The position numbers and the translations under genes are program-made. From Locusta migratoria (taxonomy: Eukaryota > Arthropoda > Insecta > Orthoptera > Acrididae): DNA of 64,000 bases. Within the stretch, counting starts at the first letter, position 1, and every line of letters starts with the position of its first letter. The stretch covers positions 167,800,549 through 167,864,548 of the forward strand of contig CM048750.1 of NCBI GenBank assembly GCA_026315105.1. Reading direction: 5' to 3'. Below, one piece after another: positions 10,019-21,725 of the stretch. The notes beneath the pieces were generated by a model, which searched no databases, was not told the origin of the DNA, and saw only the letters and a list, made by a program, of their open reading frames with translations.

Positions 10019-10096
10019 TATTTAAGTAATAGCCTTACATCATGACGCGGTACCATACCCAGAAAACTTTTATGTCATCTGACTCTGGCATAATTA

Positions 10097-10225
10097 TACT
10101 TATGAACTAGCTAACACTAAGGACAGTACAAATATCCTTGCCCGAGGGGGGATTCGAACCCCCGACCGTAGTGGCCGTGCAGACCGTGACTGGCGCGCCT
10201 CAGTCCCCTCGGCCACCGCGGCCGG
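10097..10225 (-). mobile_element. SINE family A, 5' part (continues 8333-8410)
   Basis: Antisense head: GGGGGGATTCGAACCCCCGA ... CCACCGCGGCCGG. It resumes exactly with the duplicated TACTTATGAACTA. The head is intact apart from point changes. The SINE ends at the second copy of the LINE target duplication (10226-10238). Confidence 0.95.
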
Positions 10226-10535
10226 CGGTTTAAAGGAAGACATAGAGGCACTCCAGACGACGTTTTCAACAGATAGATTCGATCAAAGCGCGAGTGTTAT
10301 CAAAATGCTTCGGGAACTCATCTGGGAGTCGCTGGAGGGAAGCCGACGTTCTTTTTGAGATGAAATGTTGAATAAATTTAGGACTGCAGAACGATTCTAC
10401 TGCCGCCAACCTACATTTCGCGTAAAGAATACAAGAATATACGGAACAGGAAAGCAAGTAATTAGTAGTGATACTGAGTACCCTACGCCATGCACCTTGG
10501 GGGGATTGCGGAGTGTGTATCTAGATGTAGATGTG
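10226..10535 (+). mobile_element. LINE 3' part (continues 7390-8332)
   Basis: After the duplicated CGGTTTAAAGGAA the RT C-terminal text resumes (KEDIEALQTTF...LRELIWESLEGSRRSF). It proceeds to the family's typical 3' end, GTATCTAGATGTAGATGTGT near 10518-10535. Joining across the nest restores the expected order of blocks, which supports the nesting model. Confidence 0.85.
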
Positions 10536-10629
10536 TGTGTAGAAGCAGCTACAATGTGTAAAAGGCATCAGCATCTCTTCGTGCTCTACAGAAATATAAG
10601 AAGCTCTTTCCTTGTACAAACACTTATAA

Positions 10630-11485
10630 TCAAAAGTTACTGATTACAGCGAAGTTATCTTGCAAGTTACTTCGCGACAAAGCTCACGACGTCTGGAGCT
10701 GGTCGTAAACGCCTGTGTTCGCTATTTATGTAACAACCGTGTTTCACCATCGTATACGAAGCTACACTGGCTGCATGCTGACAACCGTAGAGATTTTCAT
10801 GCTCACTGTTTCCTCTACTCTCTTATCAGGGTGCACTATTCCTAAGTTCTATCCTCGGCCTTAACACCCTTCTCCGAACAACATACCATAAATACACGTT
10901 CCTATCAGAGCTAAATCTGTCCCTCTCATTCACTCAACCGCTTTCTCGAAGTCTGTTTCAGTAGCGGGAACCAGACTCTGGAACAATATCCTCCACTATA
11001 CTAGAGAACTGAATAGCGCTACTAGCTTCAAACGACAGTTAATGGAACATCTACTAAGGCAATTCAAATGCCATTCTCTGTTCCTCTAAGCTCTCGTTAC
11101 AACATCGCATCGATTTTGCAATTCCTATTGCTCTCACGGGGAACAGCTTTCGTGTTTTCCTTCAAGCGGAAATTGCTGCATACTCAAAAGCAAGTGTTGT
11201 ATCTGCTAATATCAATGATTTTGTTTCTATCGACAGCAGTAAAGCCGTTTCACTAGAACTACTAGTATTAATCTTATTAAAGTTCAGTCAATACTATTTA
11301 TATTCATAATCTTCAAATGTATGCAATCCGTTGGTAATACCCTATTAATCATTTATCTATTAAAATCAATTTAATATTATAGCTAACTTAGATGTAAAAA
11401 TACTTTGAAACACTGGACGGATATAAGGGAGGGATTGATGGTCGCAATCTGACCAGACTAAATAAGTAAATAAATAAATATAGTG
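10630..11485 (+). mobile_element. LINE C-terminal region and 3' UTR
   Basis: A frame at 10660-10845 gives RRLELVVNACVRYLCNNRVS then SYTKLHWLHADNRRDFHAHC. This is the conserved post-RT block of Jockey-type LINEs (consensus LQxxQNACVRFI...LxWLPxxxRRxFH). Further on, a shifted frame gives AGTRLWNNILHYTRELNSAT and FKRQL, the family's RLWNSLP...FK motif. The element ends in TAAATAAGTAAATAAATAAA near 11485. Stops and frameshifts make it a pseudogene. Confidence 0.8.
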
Positions 11486-12560
11486 CGACAATATCGCTCG
11501 GTGATATCACGCGAATTGCAACTCTGTGGATCCCCCCTGTATCAAGAAGCTGAAGCTGGTCATTCGTCTTAGAAAATAAACTCCAAGAGCACTACAGCAC
11601 AGTAAATAACTGAATACACTGCTAAGTAAATGTAAGAAATCAACTTTGACACGATGAAGAAATACTCGAACTTTAGGACACGAAAAATTATAACCAGCAA
11701 ACTGCACTTTTCCTTAGTCATGTGCAAAGGCCGCTGTTCCCCACATCTTCTCCAACAGCTAAATATTTGCCAAACGAAGAATATAAACGTCATTGACAAT
11801 CGAAATAGCGATATAGTAGAAAAAAAGAAACGGCTAAACATATACAGTAAGTAACAGCTCATTTGTGGTTCCCGAATCTTTTATAAACTTGAGCATAGAG
11901 AAAAAATATAGCTCGTAGCCGGATGCAAACTCTCTTCTTCTTACTTCTCGCGTGACGTTCGCAACCACAAGGCCATTCTGACAGTAAGTGTCTAACAACA
12001 TAATTATTATTCATGTCAGAATCCTCTGAAGGTTTTTTCAGCTAATGCCCCATTAGCTGACATTCCGTTCTAAGAAATTTTACCAAATATACCGAGTTTG
12101 TTTGCTAAATCCTAAATGCGCCAAAGACAACTGTGAGCATCGGATGTTGCCTTCTGGGAGAGACTGCGCATGCGCAAGGTGAGGTGTGCTAATTAGCTAC
12201 ATACTCTTGCATTCGGGCCAATTCGTGCCTTTCCGTCAGAGTTCGCGCAGCATAGGGGTTGGGGCCTCCATCAGTGCGAACCTGCTCATCTGAGTAGCTA
12301 CGTTTCCCCTCTATTGTTCCCTCCCAGCCGAAAGAGCGCCCATAGACTGGCTCAGGGGGTTCAAACGCTTATCTGAACCTCAGAACTTTCTGTGGTAACG
12401 CTGCGATGTTCTATCTGCACTACTTAAAAAGTTTCTTAACTAATAAAAGTAAATTCAAAATTCAGATACAATTATGTGATACGAGACTGAAAGTATAGTT
12501 TTATTTTTTTGTACGATAAGCTTTTTCTTCAGCGGTTCACTGCATCATTCAACACACTGT
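11486..12560. other. Unassigned stretch
   Basis: Only short frames. The 97-codon minus-strand frame 11862-11569 is Phe/Leu/Tyr-rich as expected from A+T-rich DNA and shows no known domain. No repeat recognised. Confidence 0.35.
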
Positions 12561-12569
12561 CTATAGGCC

Positions 12570-13000
12570 TATACTTATATCGGACTGTTGTCAAATTTTG
12601 GAACAGGTTTTATGCTCGTGTAGTGTGACGTATCGGGAAAATTCCGTTATCAGAATCAACTTGAGGGAGTTAACATGGGTTCCAAAGCAACGATTGTGTG
12701 GAACCCGACTCTTTCTATTCGTTCACGAGTCCTTGAAACAATACGGACAGGCTACCACGTATGTGCATTGCTTCTTGACTTACTGAAGGTATTCGATACG
12801 CTTCGACGGGTGTGTGGAATATCATAAAAGCTGTGTGACTGGATTGAAGAGTTTCTAGTGAACAGAACACAGTATGTCAGTTTCGGTGGAAATTCTTCCG
12901 CGTTTCAATGTTTAATGAAGCCTGGCGCCGATGCTGCTGCAGTATACAACTAAGATTGAACGCTGGAAAGTTGTAGCGATATGTAGGAGGATCTGCTACG
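12570..13000 (+). pseudogene. LINE RT, highly decayed fragment
   Basis: Scattered blocks match the LINE RT order: LLDLLKVFDTLRR-like near 12770, LCDWIEEFLVNRTQYVSFGG near 12832-12895, then a PGADAAAVYN-like remnant. Multiple frameshifts. Older than the LINE-alpha copies elsewhere. Confidence 0.65.
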
Positions 13001-13330
13001 TATAGACGCATGGTGACAATTGACCGTCAAACAATTGTATCATATTCCGATTACATAGAAAAAAAGATCATTTACTATATGTCTACTGTGAAACAATTAT
13101 AAGAAGCAGTTACTTCCATAAAATATATGATACATTTTAAGATAATTTTTACAAAGTTTTTAAATTTGCTTAAAAACCTTTTTTCCCCATATTCCTAGCT
13201 CAAATAGGGACTGAGCTCCAAGACCCGCCCAAACCGCGATTCTGCAGGAAGCCTTTTCAAACTCATTTCTTATAGTCTTACCGCTTTATACAGGAGCAAC
13301 TAAATAGGTGGGAAAGCTCCGGAGATTCGT
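13001..13330. other. Unassigned A+T-rich stretch
   Basis: No feature recognised before the RTE similarity. Confidence 0.35.
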
Positions 13331-14712
13331 CACAGAACCTGATAAAAGTAGAACACGTCCTTTACACATATGGTTTATTTGCTTTCGTTACTGTATGTAT
13401 GAGACAGGGGAAATACCCTCAGACTTCAAGAAGAATATATAAGAGCAGGCAAATGTGAAAATTACTGAACTATCAGTTTCATAAGTCATGGTTGCAAAAT
13501 ATTAACACGAATTATTTACAGACGAATGGAAAAACTGGTGGAACGCGACCTTGGGGAAGATCAGTTAGGATTTAGGAGTAATGTAGTAACACGCGAGTCA
13601 ATACTCACATTACGACTTAAGGAAAGGAAAACCTACATTTTTAGCATTTATGGATCTGGAGAAAGGTTTTGACAATGTTGACTGGAATACAGTTTTTCAG
13701 ATTCTGAAGGTAGCAGGGGTAAAATATAGGGAGCGAAGAGTTATATTCAACTTGTACAAAAACCAGACAGCAATTATAAGTGTTGGATGGCATGAAGGGG
13801 TCGGAGTAGTTGGGAAGGGAATAAGACAGGGTTGCAGACTTTCCCCAATGTTGTTCAATCTGTGCAATGCACAGGCTGTGAATGAATGCAAGGTGAAATT
13901 CGGAGAGGGAATTTAAGTCCAGGGAGAGGGAACAAAAACCGTTGCGGTTTTGCTGACGACAGCAAATGACCTGGAATAGCAATTAAACGGAATGGATAGT
14001 GTCTTGAAAGGAAGGTGTAAGATGAACATTAGCAAGTGTAAAACGAGGGTAATGGGATGTAGTGTCAGAAATTCAGGCGATGCCGAAGAATTAGATTAGG
14101 TAATGAGAGAAATAGAAGTAGTAGATGAGTTTTGTTATTTAGGTAGCAACATAACTTCTGATGGCCGAAGTAAAGAAGATATAAACTGAAGAATGGTTAT
14201 GTGAAGAAAAACGTTTCTGAAGAAGCAAAAGTTGTTGTCATCCAATGTCATGTTAGTTTAAATGTTAGGAAGTCCTTCCTGAAAGCATTTGTCTGGAGTG
14301 TAGCAATGTATGGGAATGAAACGTGGACGATAAGGAGTTCAGACAAAAAGATGATAGAAGCTTCCGAAATGTGGTGCTACAGACGAATGATGAAGATTAG
14401 CTTGGTATATCACATAACTACTGAGGAGGTGCTCAACAGAATTGGGGAGAAAAGGAGTTTTTGGCATATCCTGGCAATAAGAAGGGGTAGATTGGTGGGA
14501 CACATTCTGAGAAATCAAGGAATCGTCAACTTAGCATTAGAAGGAAGTGTGTGGGGCAAAAATCGTAGAGGGAGACCGAGGGACGAATACAGTAAACGGA
14601 TTCAAATGGATGTAGGTTGCCGTTCGTATTCTCAGATCAAGAGGCTTGGACAGGACGGGGGAGCGTGGAAAGCTGCATCAAACCAGTCTGCGGACTGAAG
14701 ACAACAACAACT
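13331..14712 (+). mobile_element. RTE-type LINE, partial and frameshifted
   Basis: The RT palm starts near 13650 with FMDLEKGFDNVDWNTVFQIL, then GIRQGCRLSPMLFNL (13810-13860). A FADD box is in a shifted frame near 13947. The C-terminal region is one frame at 14201-14698: FVWSVAMYGNETWTIRSSDK, EMWCYRRMMKIS, VLNRIGEKRS, GRLVGHILRNQG, KNRRGRPRDEY, ending GAWKAASNQSAD. These are the diagnostic post-RT blocks of RTE elements. The 3' end GACTGAAGACAACAACAACT is typical. The endonuclease half is absent and several frames are broken, so it is inactive. Confidence 0.9.
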
Positions 14713-14799
14713 GTGTTACAGGCACTGGTAGTGGTGTACTTAACACATACCACGTCATTAAGCAGGTTGGTTATTTGTGTTGAAACAGTGTAATTTAAT

Positions 14800-15061
14800 A
14801 CGCACAGTTCAATTCAGAAGGTGTTCGAAATGGCTACCAAGAGCTGTAATGCAGACCGTATCAATGGCTGTCTCACTCGTCCCCATATTCTAGGCGTCTG
14901 TCGTATCTGCTGACTTGCTCTGTGCTCTGCCACAGCCGTTTCACGTCATGAATAGGTGTGGCGTACACAGTGCCCTTGAAATGACCCCATAAGTAGAAGT
15001 CTAATGAACTGACGTAGGGAGAACGACCAGGGTACGGTGTCGGTTGCTGACGCCCTGTCAA
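14800..15061 (-). pseudogene. Tc1/mariner-type transposase fragment
   Basis: The minus-strand frame 15061-14873 contains PYPGRSPYVSSLDFYLWGHF then KGTVYATPIHDVKRLWQ. This matches the catalytic block SPDLTPLDFFLWGxLK...VYxTP of IS630/mariner transposases common in insects. The upstream part is missing and the block is short. Confidence 0.75.
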
Positions 15062-15409
15062 TTTTTCCGAGAACCCCTGATGTAAAGTATCTGGTATTTT
15101 TATATCTTGGTATTATTTATTCCACGCCTTCTCTACGTATGCGGGTGTCAGTTGTCTCATCATAGCTGAGTCGTGCTCCACTGGTGACAAGTACAGCGAT
15201 CGTGCTGACCAGGAAAGTTGCTTCATTTCTTGCAGATAACGTTGAGTTTCACATGCAGTGCTCTGGAGCGCATTTCCTGTTAGAACAACACACCACCTTC
15301 CTGTTGCAAGAAGAGCAAAAGTACATGTCTTTACATCATTCTCCACGTGTGGTGTTGGAGGAAAATTCTTACAATGGACGGTAAAGAGAACCAACAGATC
15401 TATGTTAGA
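15062..15409. other. Unassigned stretch
   Basis: Overlapping short frames on both strands, none with a recognisable domain. Confidence 0.35.
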
Positions 15410-15665
15410 GCAAATAAAACCAGATTGCTCCCTGGAAGGTCTAATATCAAAACAAAAGCTGATCTATTTTCGACACATAACTGGAAATAGCATTAATGGT
15501 GGGGAAGATCGAAGGCACTAGAAGAAGAGGCCGTCAGCACATGAGGTGGATCGATGGCATCGTAGAAGCAACGTGTTCCAACCTGGAAGATCTACTGGAA
15601 AAAGTGCAGGACAAAGTGGCGTGCTTTGGTTCATGGACTCACGAAGAGTCGGAATTGAAAATATG
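15410..15665 (+). mobile_element. RTE (BovB-like) LINE C-terminal fragment
   Basis: KPDCSLEGLISKQKLIYFRH runs at 15416-15480. After a one-base frame change comes RRRGRQHMRWIDGIVEATCS then NLEDLLEKVQDKVACFGSWT (15521-15655). This resembles the RTE-BovB type ending (LKLxYFGHLMRR...GRRRRGxQRMRWLDGI...). One frameshift separates the halves. A different lineage from the RTE at 13331. Confidence 0.75.
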
Positions 15666-15727
15666 AATAGAGAAAGATAGACAGGTAAATGTTACGGAAA
15701 CCAGAAGAATCCAAGCCGTATCTTTCA

Positions 15728-15916
15728 AAAATGTTCAAATATTTGTAAAGTCTATGGGACTTAACTACGGGGTCATCAGTCCCTAAACTTACAAACTACC
15801 TATGAACTACCTAATACTAAGGACGTCACAAATATCCATGCCCAAGGGGGGATTCGAACCCCCGACCGTAGTGGCCGTGCAGACCGTGATTGGAGCGCCT
15901 CAGACCCCTCGGCCAC
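15728..15916 (-). mobile_element. SINE family A, antisense, 5'-truncated
   Basis: Antisense tail and head. The terminal GCGGCCGG is missing: the copy stops at CCCCTCGGCCAC. No clear target duplication. The plus-strand frame through it (MPKGGFEPPTVVAVQTVIGA) is a SINE artefact. Confidence 0.9.
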
Positions 15917-16312
15917 ATGACTTTTTATTTGAAGCTATAAAAATACCACGATTAATGTGTAGTGCATATATACTGAGAAAAATATTTTAAAAAAATCATT
16001 AAAATTATTATGTACTACTAACTATTGTGCCTCTCATCTTTCCAGAAAGTAACTCATAATGCAAAAGTAGTAGGTGATTGACTACTTTTACATGGCAAAG
16101 TAAAGAAACGCGCATGTTAGGAGTAACTCAATGCATCTAACTGTCGAACTGATTCAGTAGCGCTCTGCGATTTATGATTTGTAGGATGATCTATTAGCAT
16201 ATTTAACAGTGTATAGAAGCAGCTACAATTGAAATTGTTGTAAAATTTTGATCAGTTTGAGAGATAATGGGAAAAATAAGATATGTAGCTGATCAACTAC
16301 ACTATGCATTAA
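15917..16312. other. Unassigned A+T-rich stretch
   Basis: No feature recognised. Confidence 0.35.
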
Positions 16313-16530
16313 AGCAGTGTTTTTTCAACCTGTGGGTCGCGACCCCCAAGGGGGGGGGGAAGTAGACACGCTTGGGGAGGTTGGGGGCGGGTGACACCGT
16401 CACAGGACGCAGTTCTTTGTGTAATATTCATTATGAATTGATTAGATGGTAGATTTTTTGCGATACAATGTGTTAATGATGAATAATCACGAAGATTGAA
16501 AACTGTTTTCAGGAAAAGAATTTGACACAA
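16313..16530. mobile_element. hAT-like element end
   Basis: CAGTGTTTTTTCAACCTGTG followed by GGTCGCGACCCCCAAG resembles the hAT terminal signature CAGTGGTTCTCAACCTGTGG. The interior text (ATTCATTATGAATTGATTAG ... TGTGTTAATGATGAATAA) recurs at about 43000-43090, and a second end-like copy lies at 41258. No transposase frame. Confidence 0.5.
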
Positions 16531-16710
16531 TACGTAATCAAGAAAAATTCGAAAAAAGATCTACTTCTTTACAAATGGTCTGTAGTGGGACCTTCCTTAA
16601 TGAGCATAATTCGCTTCTGAGTCTTGCCAGAAATACGAAACACTCGTTAACAAAATACATTCTTATGTCGGAAATCACGTAAAAATAGGATATGTGTACA
16701 ATTCCGAGAA

Positions 16711-16712
<2 letters not shown>

Positions 16713-16750
<38 letters not shown>
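16713..16750. repeat. (AC)19 microsatellite
   Basis: Uninterrupted AC dinucleotides for about 38 bp, followed by an A-rich tract. Confidence 0.98.
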
Positions 16751-16751
<1 letters not shown>

Positions 16752-19689
16752 GAAAAAAAATAATAAAAGAAATAAAAAAAAAAGAAATAAAAAAAAATCT
16801 TCGTCCAACAATTTAAAAGAAAGCTAACTCAAAAGGAAGAAGACAACATTTTTTCTTCCTTTCAGATATTTTTCTGTTACGGTTCGTTCGGGGGGAAAGG
16901 GTGTCTCATATTTGAAAAGGTTGTATAACGCTGCATTAAAGGGTTAAAGAACGACATTGGTCTATATGTCAACGTGTGTGTGGACAGAGGAATTCGCGGA
17001 TGCCACAAGAGACTGATGACCTTCATACGCGACGGCGAGCGAGATAAAGACGATGCTGTGAGCTGAGTGACAGCTACGGCGGGCACGTGCGTCGCGTGGG
17101 AAAGACTGCTCCGCCAAGCGCGACCCTCGCCCGTGGACTCCTGGCCGCACAGGAGAGTTTATCTGCTTATCGCCGCTCCTGTCCTGACAAAGGCCGGGCA
17201 CCCGTGCCGTGCGCCACCTCTGATTCAGCTGCTTGCTCCGCATTGTTCTCGCTTCAGAACGGATACTTTTTCCTCTCCGTTCTCTTTGTGAGTCACGGCG
17301 GGAGTAGTGGCCCGGCCTACTGAGAGAGAGGACTGGAAACTGCCCCGGCCAAAAGTGCGTATAAACTCCACGAAACACCTTACGATTCGTACCAGAGGAG
17401 GTACTGATCGGTGGCGGTTGGTGCCAAAAATGACTCGCAGGTTCAATACACGATTATAACATCTACCTCTCCAAATAATTGATTCAGATGAACATACACT
17501 GTGCAAGATACCTGCTATGGGAAGGTACACATTTCATATTCAAATATACAGCGAATTTGAGACCAGTGTCAAGCTAGTCAAGCATGGGTGGTTTATCTTT
17601 GGTTGCAGGCTTATTTTTCGATGGCAGTACTATCGATATTGGAGACGGTGGTAGTCTTGTTGCCGGGAAGTTAGGTTTTGATTATTGAGAGTGCAGACTT
17701 TGCTAGGCACGCGGATGAGATTGCAGAAGCGTGGGGACCGTGGTTGTGTGCAGTTGTCGTTCCGGCGGGATAGCCGAGGAGATGAGATTTTGAGACTTGA
17801 ATGCTGAGCCAAGCTGTTTGTTTAAGATATGGAGACGAAAGGAATAGATGACGATGGAGAAACGATATTTTGAAGTTTTTATAAGGTAAAGTTACTCATG
17901 AAATACTTGGCATGTTCCTATGGCAAAACTTCGCATTGTTAGGCTGAAATAATGGTAACAGTAACGGTCGGGAAAGATCTTTCGGTTAGCTTGTGGTCTC
18001 ACGATTAATGCTAGGGACCCCTTTCTGTGTTAGGAAAAGTATTTATTGTAATAGTTTAGTTTTTTTATTAAATAGGAATTTCATGGATAGTATTCTTGAA
18101 ATATGGTATTGTTGTAACATTGTTTGTGTAAATAGAGTTAAATTTATTAACAGTAAAGAAATGTTTATCTTTGTTTAAAAATAATTTTGTAGGCAGATTA
18201 AACATCTGAGTTATATTTTTCTCTGAAAGATTTTAAAATCCAAGACATGACATTGTTAGTAATTTTCATGAAGTTACATCAGTTAGGGAAATCATGAAAT
18301 ATTCCAGATGAATGAAGAAAGTAATAAAATAAAATGACAAGCTAGAAGAGTATAAGAAAAGAAAAAGAAAAAGAGAGAGAAATGAAGTTAAAATATACAA
18401 ACGTTTTTTTAATTATCACTTATTATTACATTATTACAATTGTAAAGTGATTCATACAGTTTTCGTTACGAACCTCTTCTTAAAACTATATACTGATGAC
18501 TCAATTACAAATAAATTAAACTCACGTACTAACCTACCATAAAATAACAAATCGCCGAGCTGAACCACATGTTCATCGGATGCCACAAAATTGTGCACTA
18601 ACAGACACCAGTTCTCAGCTTCAAAGATTGTCCATATGCATAACAGCTGTCATTGGTGACCAAAGATATTAATGTCCAGTCATCGAACCCTTATTCATTA
18701 AGTCAGTCTCCAAAATTGAAGGTGTTGTAACTAAGCAATGTTAAAAACAAGACGTCGATATTGGTGTTTTGCTGGCTCTGTAGCACAGACTAGTTCCGCT
18801 GTGTCTGTATCTGGCTGGTTTTTTACATCTTCGTCTGACCAGCGTCTGGCTTCAATAGCTGTGGCGGCATCCATACTGGTCTGTTTCGCAATGTTTTTTG
18901 CGCGTTGTTGAATTGGTCGTTATTCCAACCTCATTACGTAGCAGTCTTCTTCTCGTTATTCTATTTCTTCCTTCCTCTTTCTTGGTGTGCGACTAAAGGA
19001 ATTTGCGCCGTTCCTACTGCTAGGAGAATATTATTGTGCTTGATATGGGCCGCGAAACCTGAACACACGGAAAGTTTTACAGTTTCTGAGTTTCAGATTT
19101 CACTTTATTTTCGTAAGTGTGTTACATTTTTTTTTATATAACTGGTATTAGTTTGATCATATAAGCAATTATCAGGTTTTCTAGTCATGTCAGATTACGG
19201 TTAGGCATATGGATTAGAGGAACTTAAGTATTTTGCGGCAGTGATATTTAATAGTCGGAAAACTTCAGGTAACGATGAGAAATAAACTGTCTCTCTCTTC
19301 ATATTTTCCCAAACCCTCCACCCCTTTCATCTTTAGTATGAGATGGGGGGTTGCAGTGTGTTTCTCAAAAGTTGTAGACTAGGAACCAGTATATAACCAA
19401 GCACATAACAAGTTTGTCGTAGAGCCATCACTCCCATTGACGAAAACGTTGTTCGACATTCTCTGTCTCTTTGGCTTTGTTCTTTTTGTCCTTCATTATT
19501 TATTTTTCTTCCTTGCCCACTCAGTGATTTGCTGTTATTTAGTTTTAAGAAGAGGTTCGTTACGAAGCCTGTATGAATCACTTTAACATTGTAATAATGT
19601 AATAATAAGTGATAAAAAATAAACGTTTGTATATTTTAACTTATTAGATTGAAAATATTTTCAGAGTAAGCGCTGATAGAGTATTCAGA
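16751..19689. other. Long unassigned stretch (G+C-rich 16980-17420)
   Basis: No recognisable gene or transposon. The part 16980-17420 is G+C- and CpG-rich with overlapping open frames on both strands (138 codons minus 17378-16962, 78 plus), composition-driven in my reading. From 17450 on the DNA is A+T-rich; 18340-18390 is purine-rich. No RNA gene or long inverted repeat was noticed. Confidence 0.35.
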
Positions 19690-19930
19690 AAACAACACAA
19701 AGATTCGCAGACGACAACGCTTTTGTCGACGGGAAGAAGGCGGACTTAAAAGACATGTTGAAAAGAACGACGCAGCACACTCATAATCACGGAATAAGTA
19801 CAGGGATAAACAGAGTAAAGACGTGAAGGAAAGTAGTAGGCAATTTGGAACGACTCAGTTGAAGGGAAGTAAAATCACGCAAAGTGTCTGAAGAAAAGAA
19901 ACCACAGGGGAAGAAACTTTCCTCAAAGAG
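19690..19930 (+). pseudogene. LINE RT fragment around the FADD box
   Basis: The plus-strand frame reads QRFADDNAFVDGKKADLKDM then LKRTTQHTHNHGISTGINRV. This is the catalytic RFADD box of a non-LTR RT followed by the usual helix and GxxxNxxKT turn. A stop follows. Too short to classify. Confidence 0.65.
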
Positions 19931-19932
19931 CT

Positions 19933-20228
19933 CTACTGGTAATAGTGGAAGAATCGAAGAAGAAGTTTATTAATGTAAACGTGTGGAACACAATTCCTCA
20001 TACAGTTTCATTTCTTCCCCACCCCTGCACAACTGACGTTTCGAATCGACGCTTTAGGCAGAGAGACTGACAACAATAATCTACTGGTAATAGTGGAAGA
20101 ATCGAAGAAGAAGTTTATTAATGTAAACGTGTGGAACACAATTCCTCATACAGTTTCATTTCTTCCCCACCCCTGCACAACTGAAGTTTCGAATCGACAC
20201 TTTAGGCAGAGAGACTGACAACAATAAT
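19933..20228. repeat. 148-bp tandem duplication, two copies
   Basis: Copies 19933-20080 and 20081-20228 begin CTACTGGTAATAGTGGAAGA and end GACTGACAACAATAAT. I see only two or three substitutions (for example CTGACGTTT against CTGAAGTTT). It abuts PLE2 on the right. A young local duplication. Confidence 0.95.
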
Positions 20229-20329
20229 CATGAAATAGTTAAAAGGCATTTTACGCCACCGGAGAGCGATCAACAGTTTATATAAAACACTTCATTCAGA
20301 CAAGATCGCTAAAAATTTATTTTCGTCCG

Positions 20330-20365
20330 TTAACCGGTTTCGGTGAGCTCAGTCACCATCTTCAG
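20330..20365 (-). ncRNA. Hammerhead-ribozyme variant, PLE2 left arm
   Basis: On the minus strand: CTGAAGA, one U, stem II GGUGA/UCACC with loop CUGAGC, then GAAA and the self-complementary ACCGGU. The core fits CUGANGA...GAAA, with one extra U before stem II. Minimal hammerheads of this sort in the flanking repeats of PLEs have been described as likely dimers. Confidence 0.7.
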
Positions 20366-20402
20366 AAAGTCCAGTACAATCATTGCAAAAAGTTATACAA
20401 TG

Positions 20403-20738
20403 TCTACAAACTGCAAAGTTATTGTAGTATACAACTGTGATCATTTCTATATTGGACGGACTGGGAGAACTTTTAAGACTAGGTTCCGAGAGCATACATA
20501 TGCTAATAATAAAACAGCTTTCGGTACTCATGTAAATATTAATAAACACTCAATTAAGGGCATTGAGCATAATATGAAAATTTTACATACAGCCCACAAA
20601 ATGAAGAAAGCTTGATCTCCTTGAAAATTTTGTATATATACTGCGGTAACAAGAAAGCACCAGATAACATTTTAGATGATCAATTAGAGTGTAACCAGAA
20701 AAACTTCTTCACTGCTTTTGATAACATCTTATCTTAAA
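20403..20738 (+). pseudogene. PLE2 GIY-YIG domain, frameshifted
   Basis: The frame reads CKVIVVYNCDHFYIGRTGRT then FKTRFREHTYANNKTAFGTH. The YIG box, the Arg and the Glu-His of the GIY-YIG nuclease are visible. Near 20612 the frame shifts; the next frame continues SLKILYIYCGNKKAPDNILD and QKNFFTAFDNILS to a stop at about 20738, the normal C-terminal extension. The RT domain is absent. The first residues lie inside the inverted arm. Confidence 0.8.
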
Positions 20739-21026
20739 CTACTAGCTATATATCCAGCTCTTATTTACTTGGCAAATGAGACCTTACCTCATCCAATAGT
20801 GTCAAAGCTGGCCTCTTTGTCAAGATATTAGTTTTTTATACTCCTTCATTTCTGTTCTATCCTTTGTGTTGGGATCAGTTTCCTCACCTATTTCCTTATC
20901 ACAAACACATGCTATCTTAGTTCAATTTTTCCTAACATTAAGGATTGGTCACACACATTACTTCTCTGATTTTTAAGTCCATTTTATTGTCATTATTAGC
21001 CTCTCTATTTTTTACTGTATGTAATT

Positions 21027-21042
21027 CCCCCCCCCCCCCCCC
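21027..21042. repeat. C homopolymer, 16 nt
   Basis: Uninterrupted C run in the PLE2 3' region. Confidence 0.95.
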
Positions 21043-21725
21043 GCTTTTCTCATTCATTATTTACATTTTGCTACCCTGCTGAAAAAAAATCGTTATTGCT
21101 TCTTTTACATGTAACATGAGTGGTACTTTACACTTTACACCTCACAGTCTTAATGTCATGCTGTAGTCTTCAATGTTAAAGTTTTTACTCTCGTATTTTA
21201 TATATTGTTATCATCTATGTTAATGTTTTTACTCATTTGTTTTATATAAATATTTTTACTCTTCACAGGAATATATAATCTGTATATGATTCACCCTTTA
21301 CTGTTAATGTAGACTTTGTGTCACTTATTTAACTGAAGGAAAAAGTTTTAAAATCTTCAAATGACTTGGGACATAGAGCCCTATACTTAACTTTAACTGC
21401 AGTTTTATATCAATTTTATTATTAATGATCTTGGTTTTTAATCTGTAGATATAACTTTTGTTCCTTTGCTCTATGTAGACATTAAGCTATTTAACCAACG
21501 ACTGACTTGTTTTCTCATAATATGAGAATTATTATCTTAACTTTTATATATTACATATTATATAAAAAAAAAAAGAAAAAGAAAGGTATTCCACTACTCT
21601 ACTGTAGGAAGCTTTTCTGTAATTGGAACTGTGTACATATTACTTTATCTATGTTTATGGTTATGTATTTCTACTCTATGTAGACATTAGGCTACTTGCA
21701 CAGTGACTTAGTTGTCTTCTCATAA

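Larger units (their letters stand above)
8411..10096 (-). mobile_element. Penelope-like element (PLE1) with 430-bp inverted arms
   Basis: Two nearly identical inverted arms, 8411-8841 and 9648-10077, enclose about 800 bp of coding DNA. A 19-nt unpaired tail (10078-10096) follows the right arm. Both outer borders carry the 13-bp target duplication TACTTATGAACTA. In the coding orientation (minus strand) the order is tail, inverted arm, C-terminal ORF, sense arm. Inverted or partial terminal repeats with a short extension on one side are known for Penelope elements. The arms show only a few mismatches by eye, so the insertion is young. It is 5'-truncated: most of the RT is missing. Confidence 0.92.

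Noticed and set aside
16538..16750. ORF with Cys-Val repeats
   Set aside because: It is the translation of the (AC)n microsatellite.
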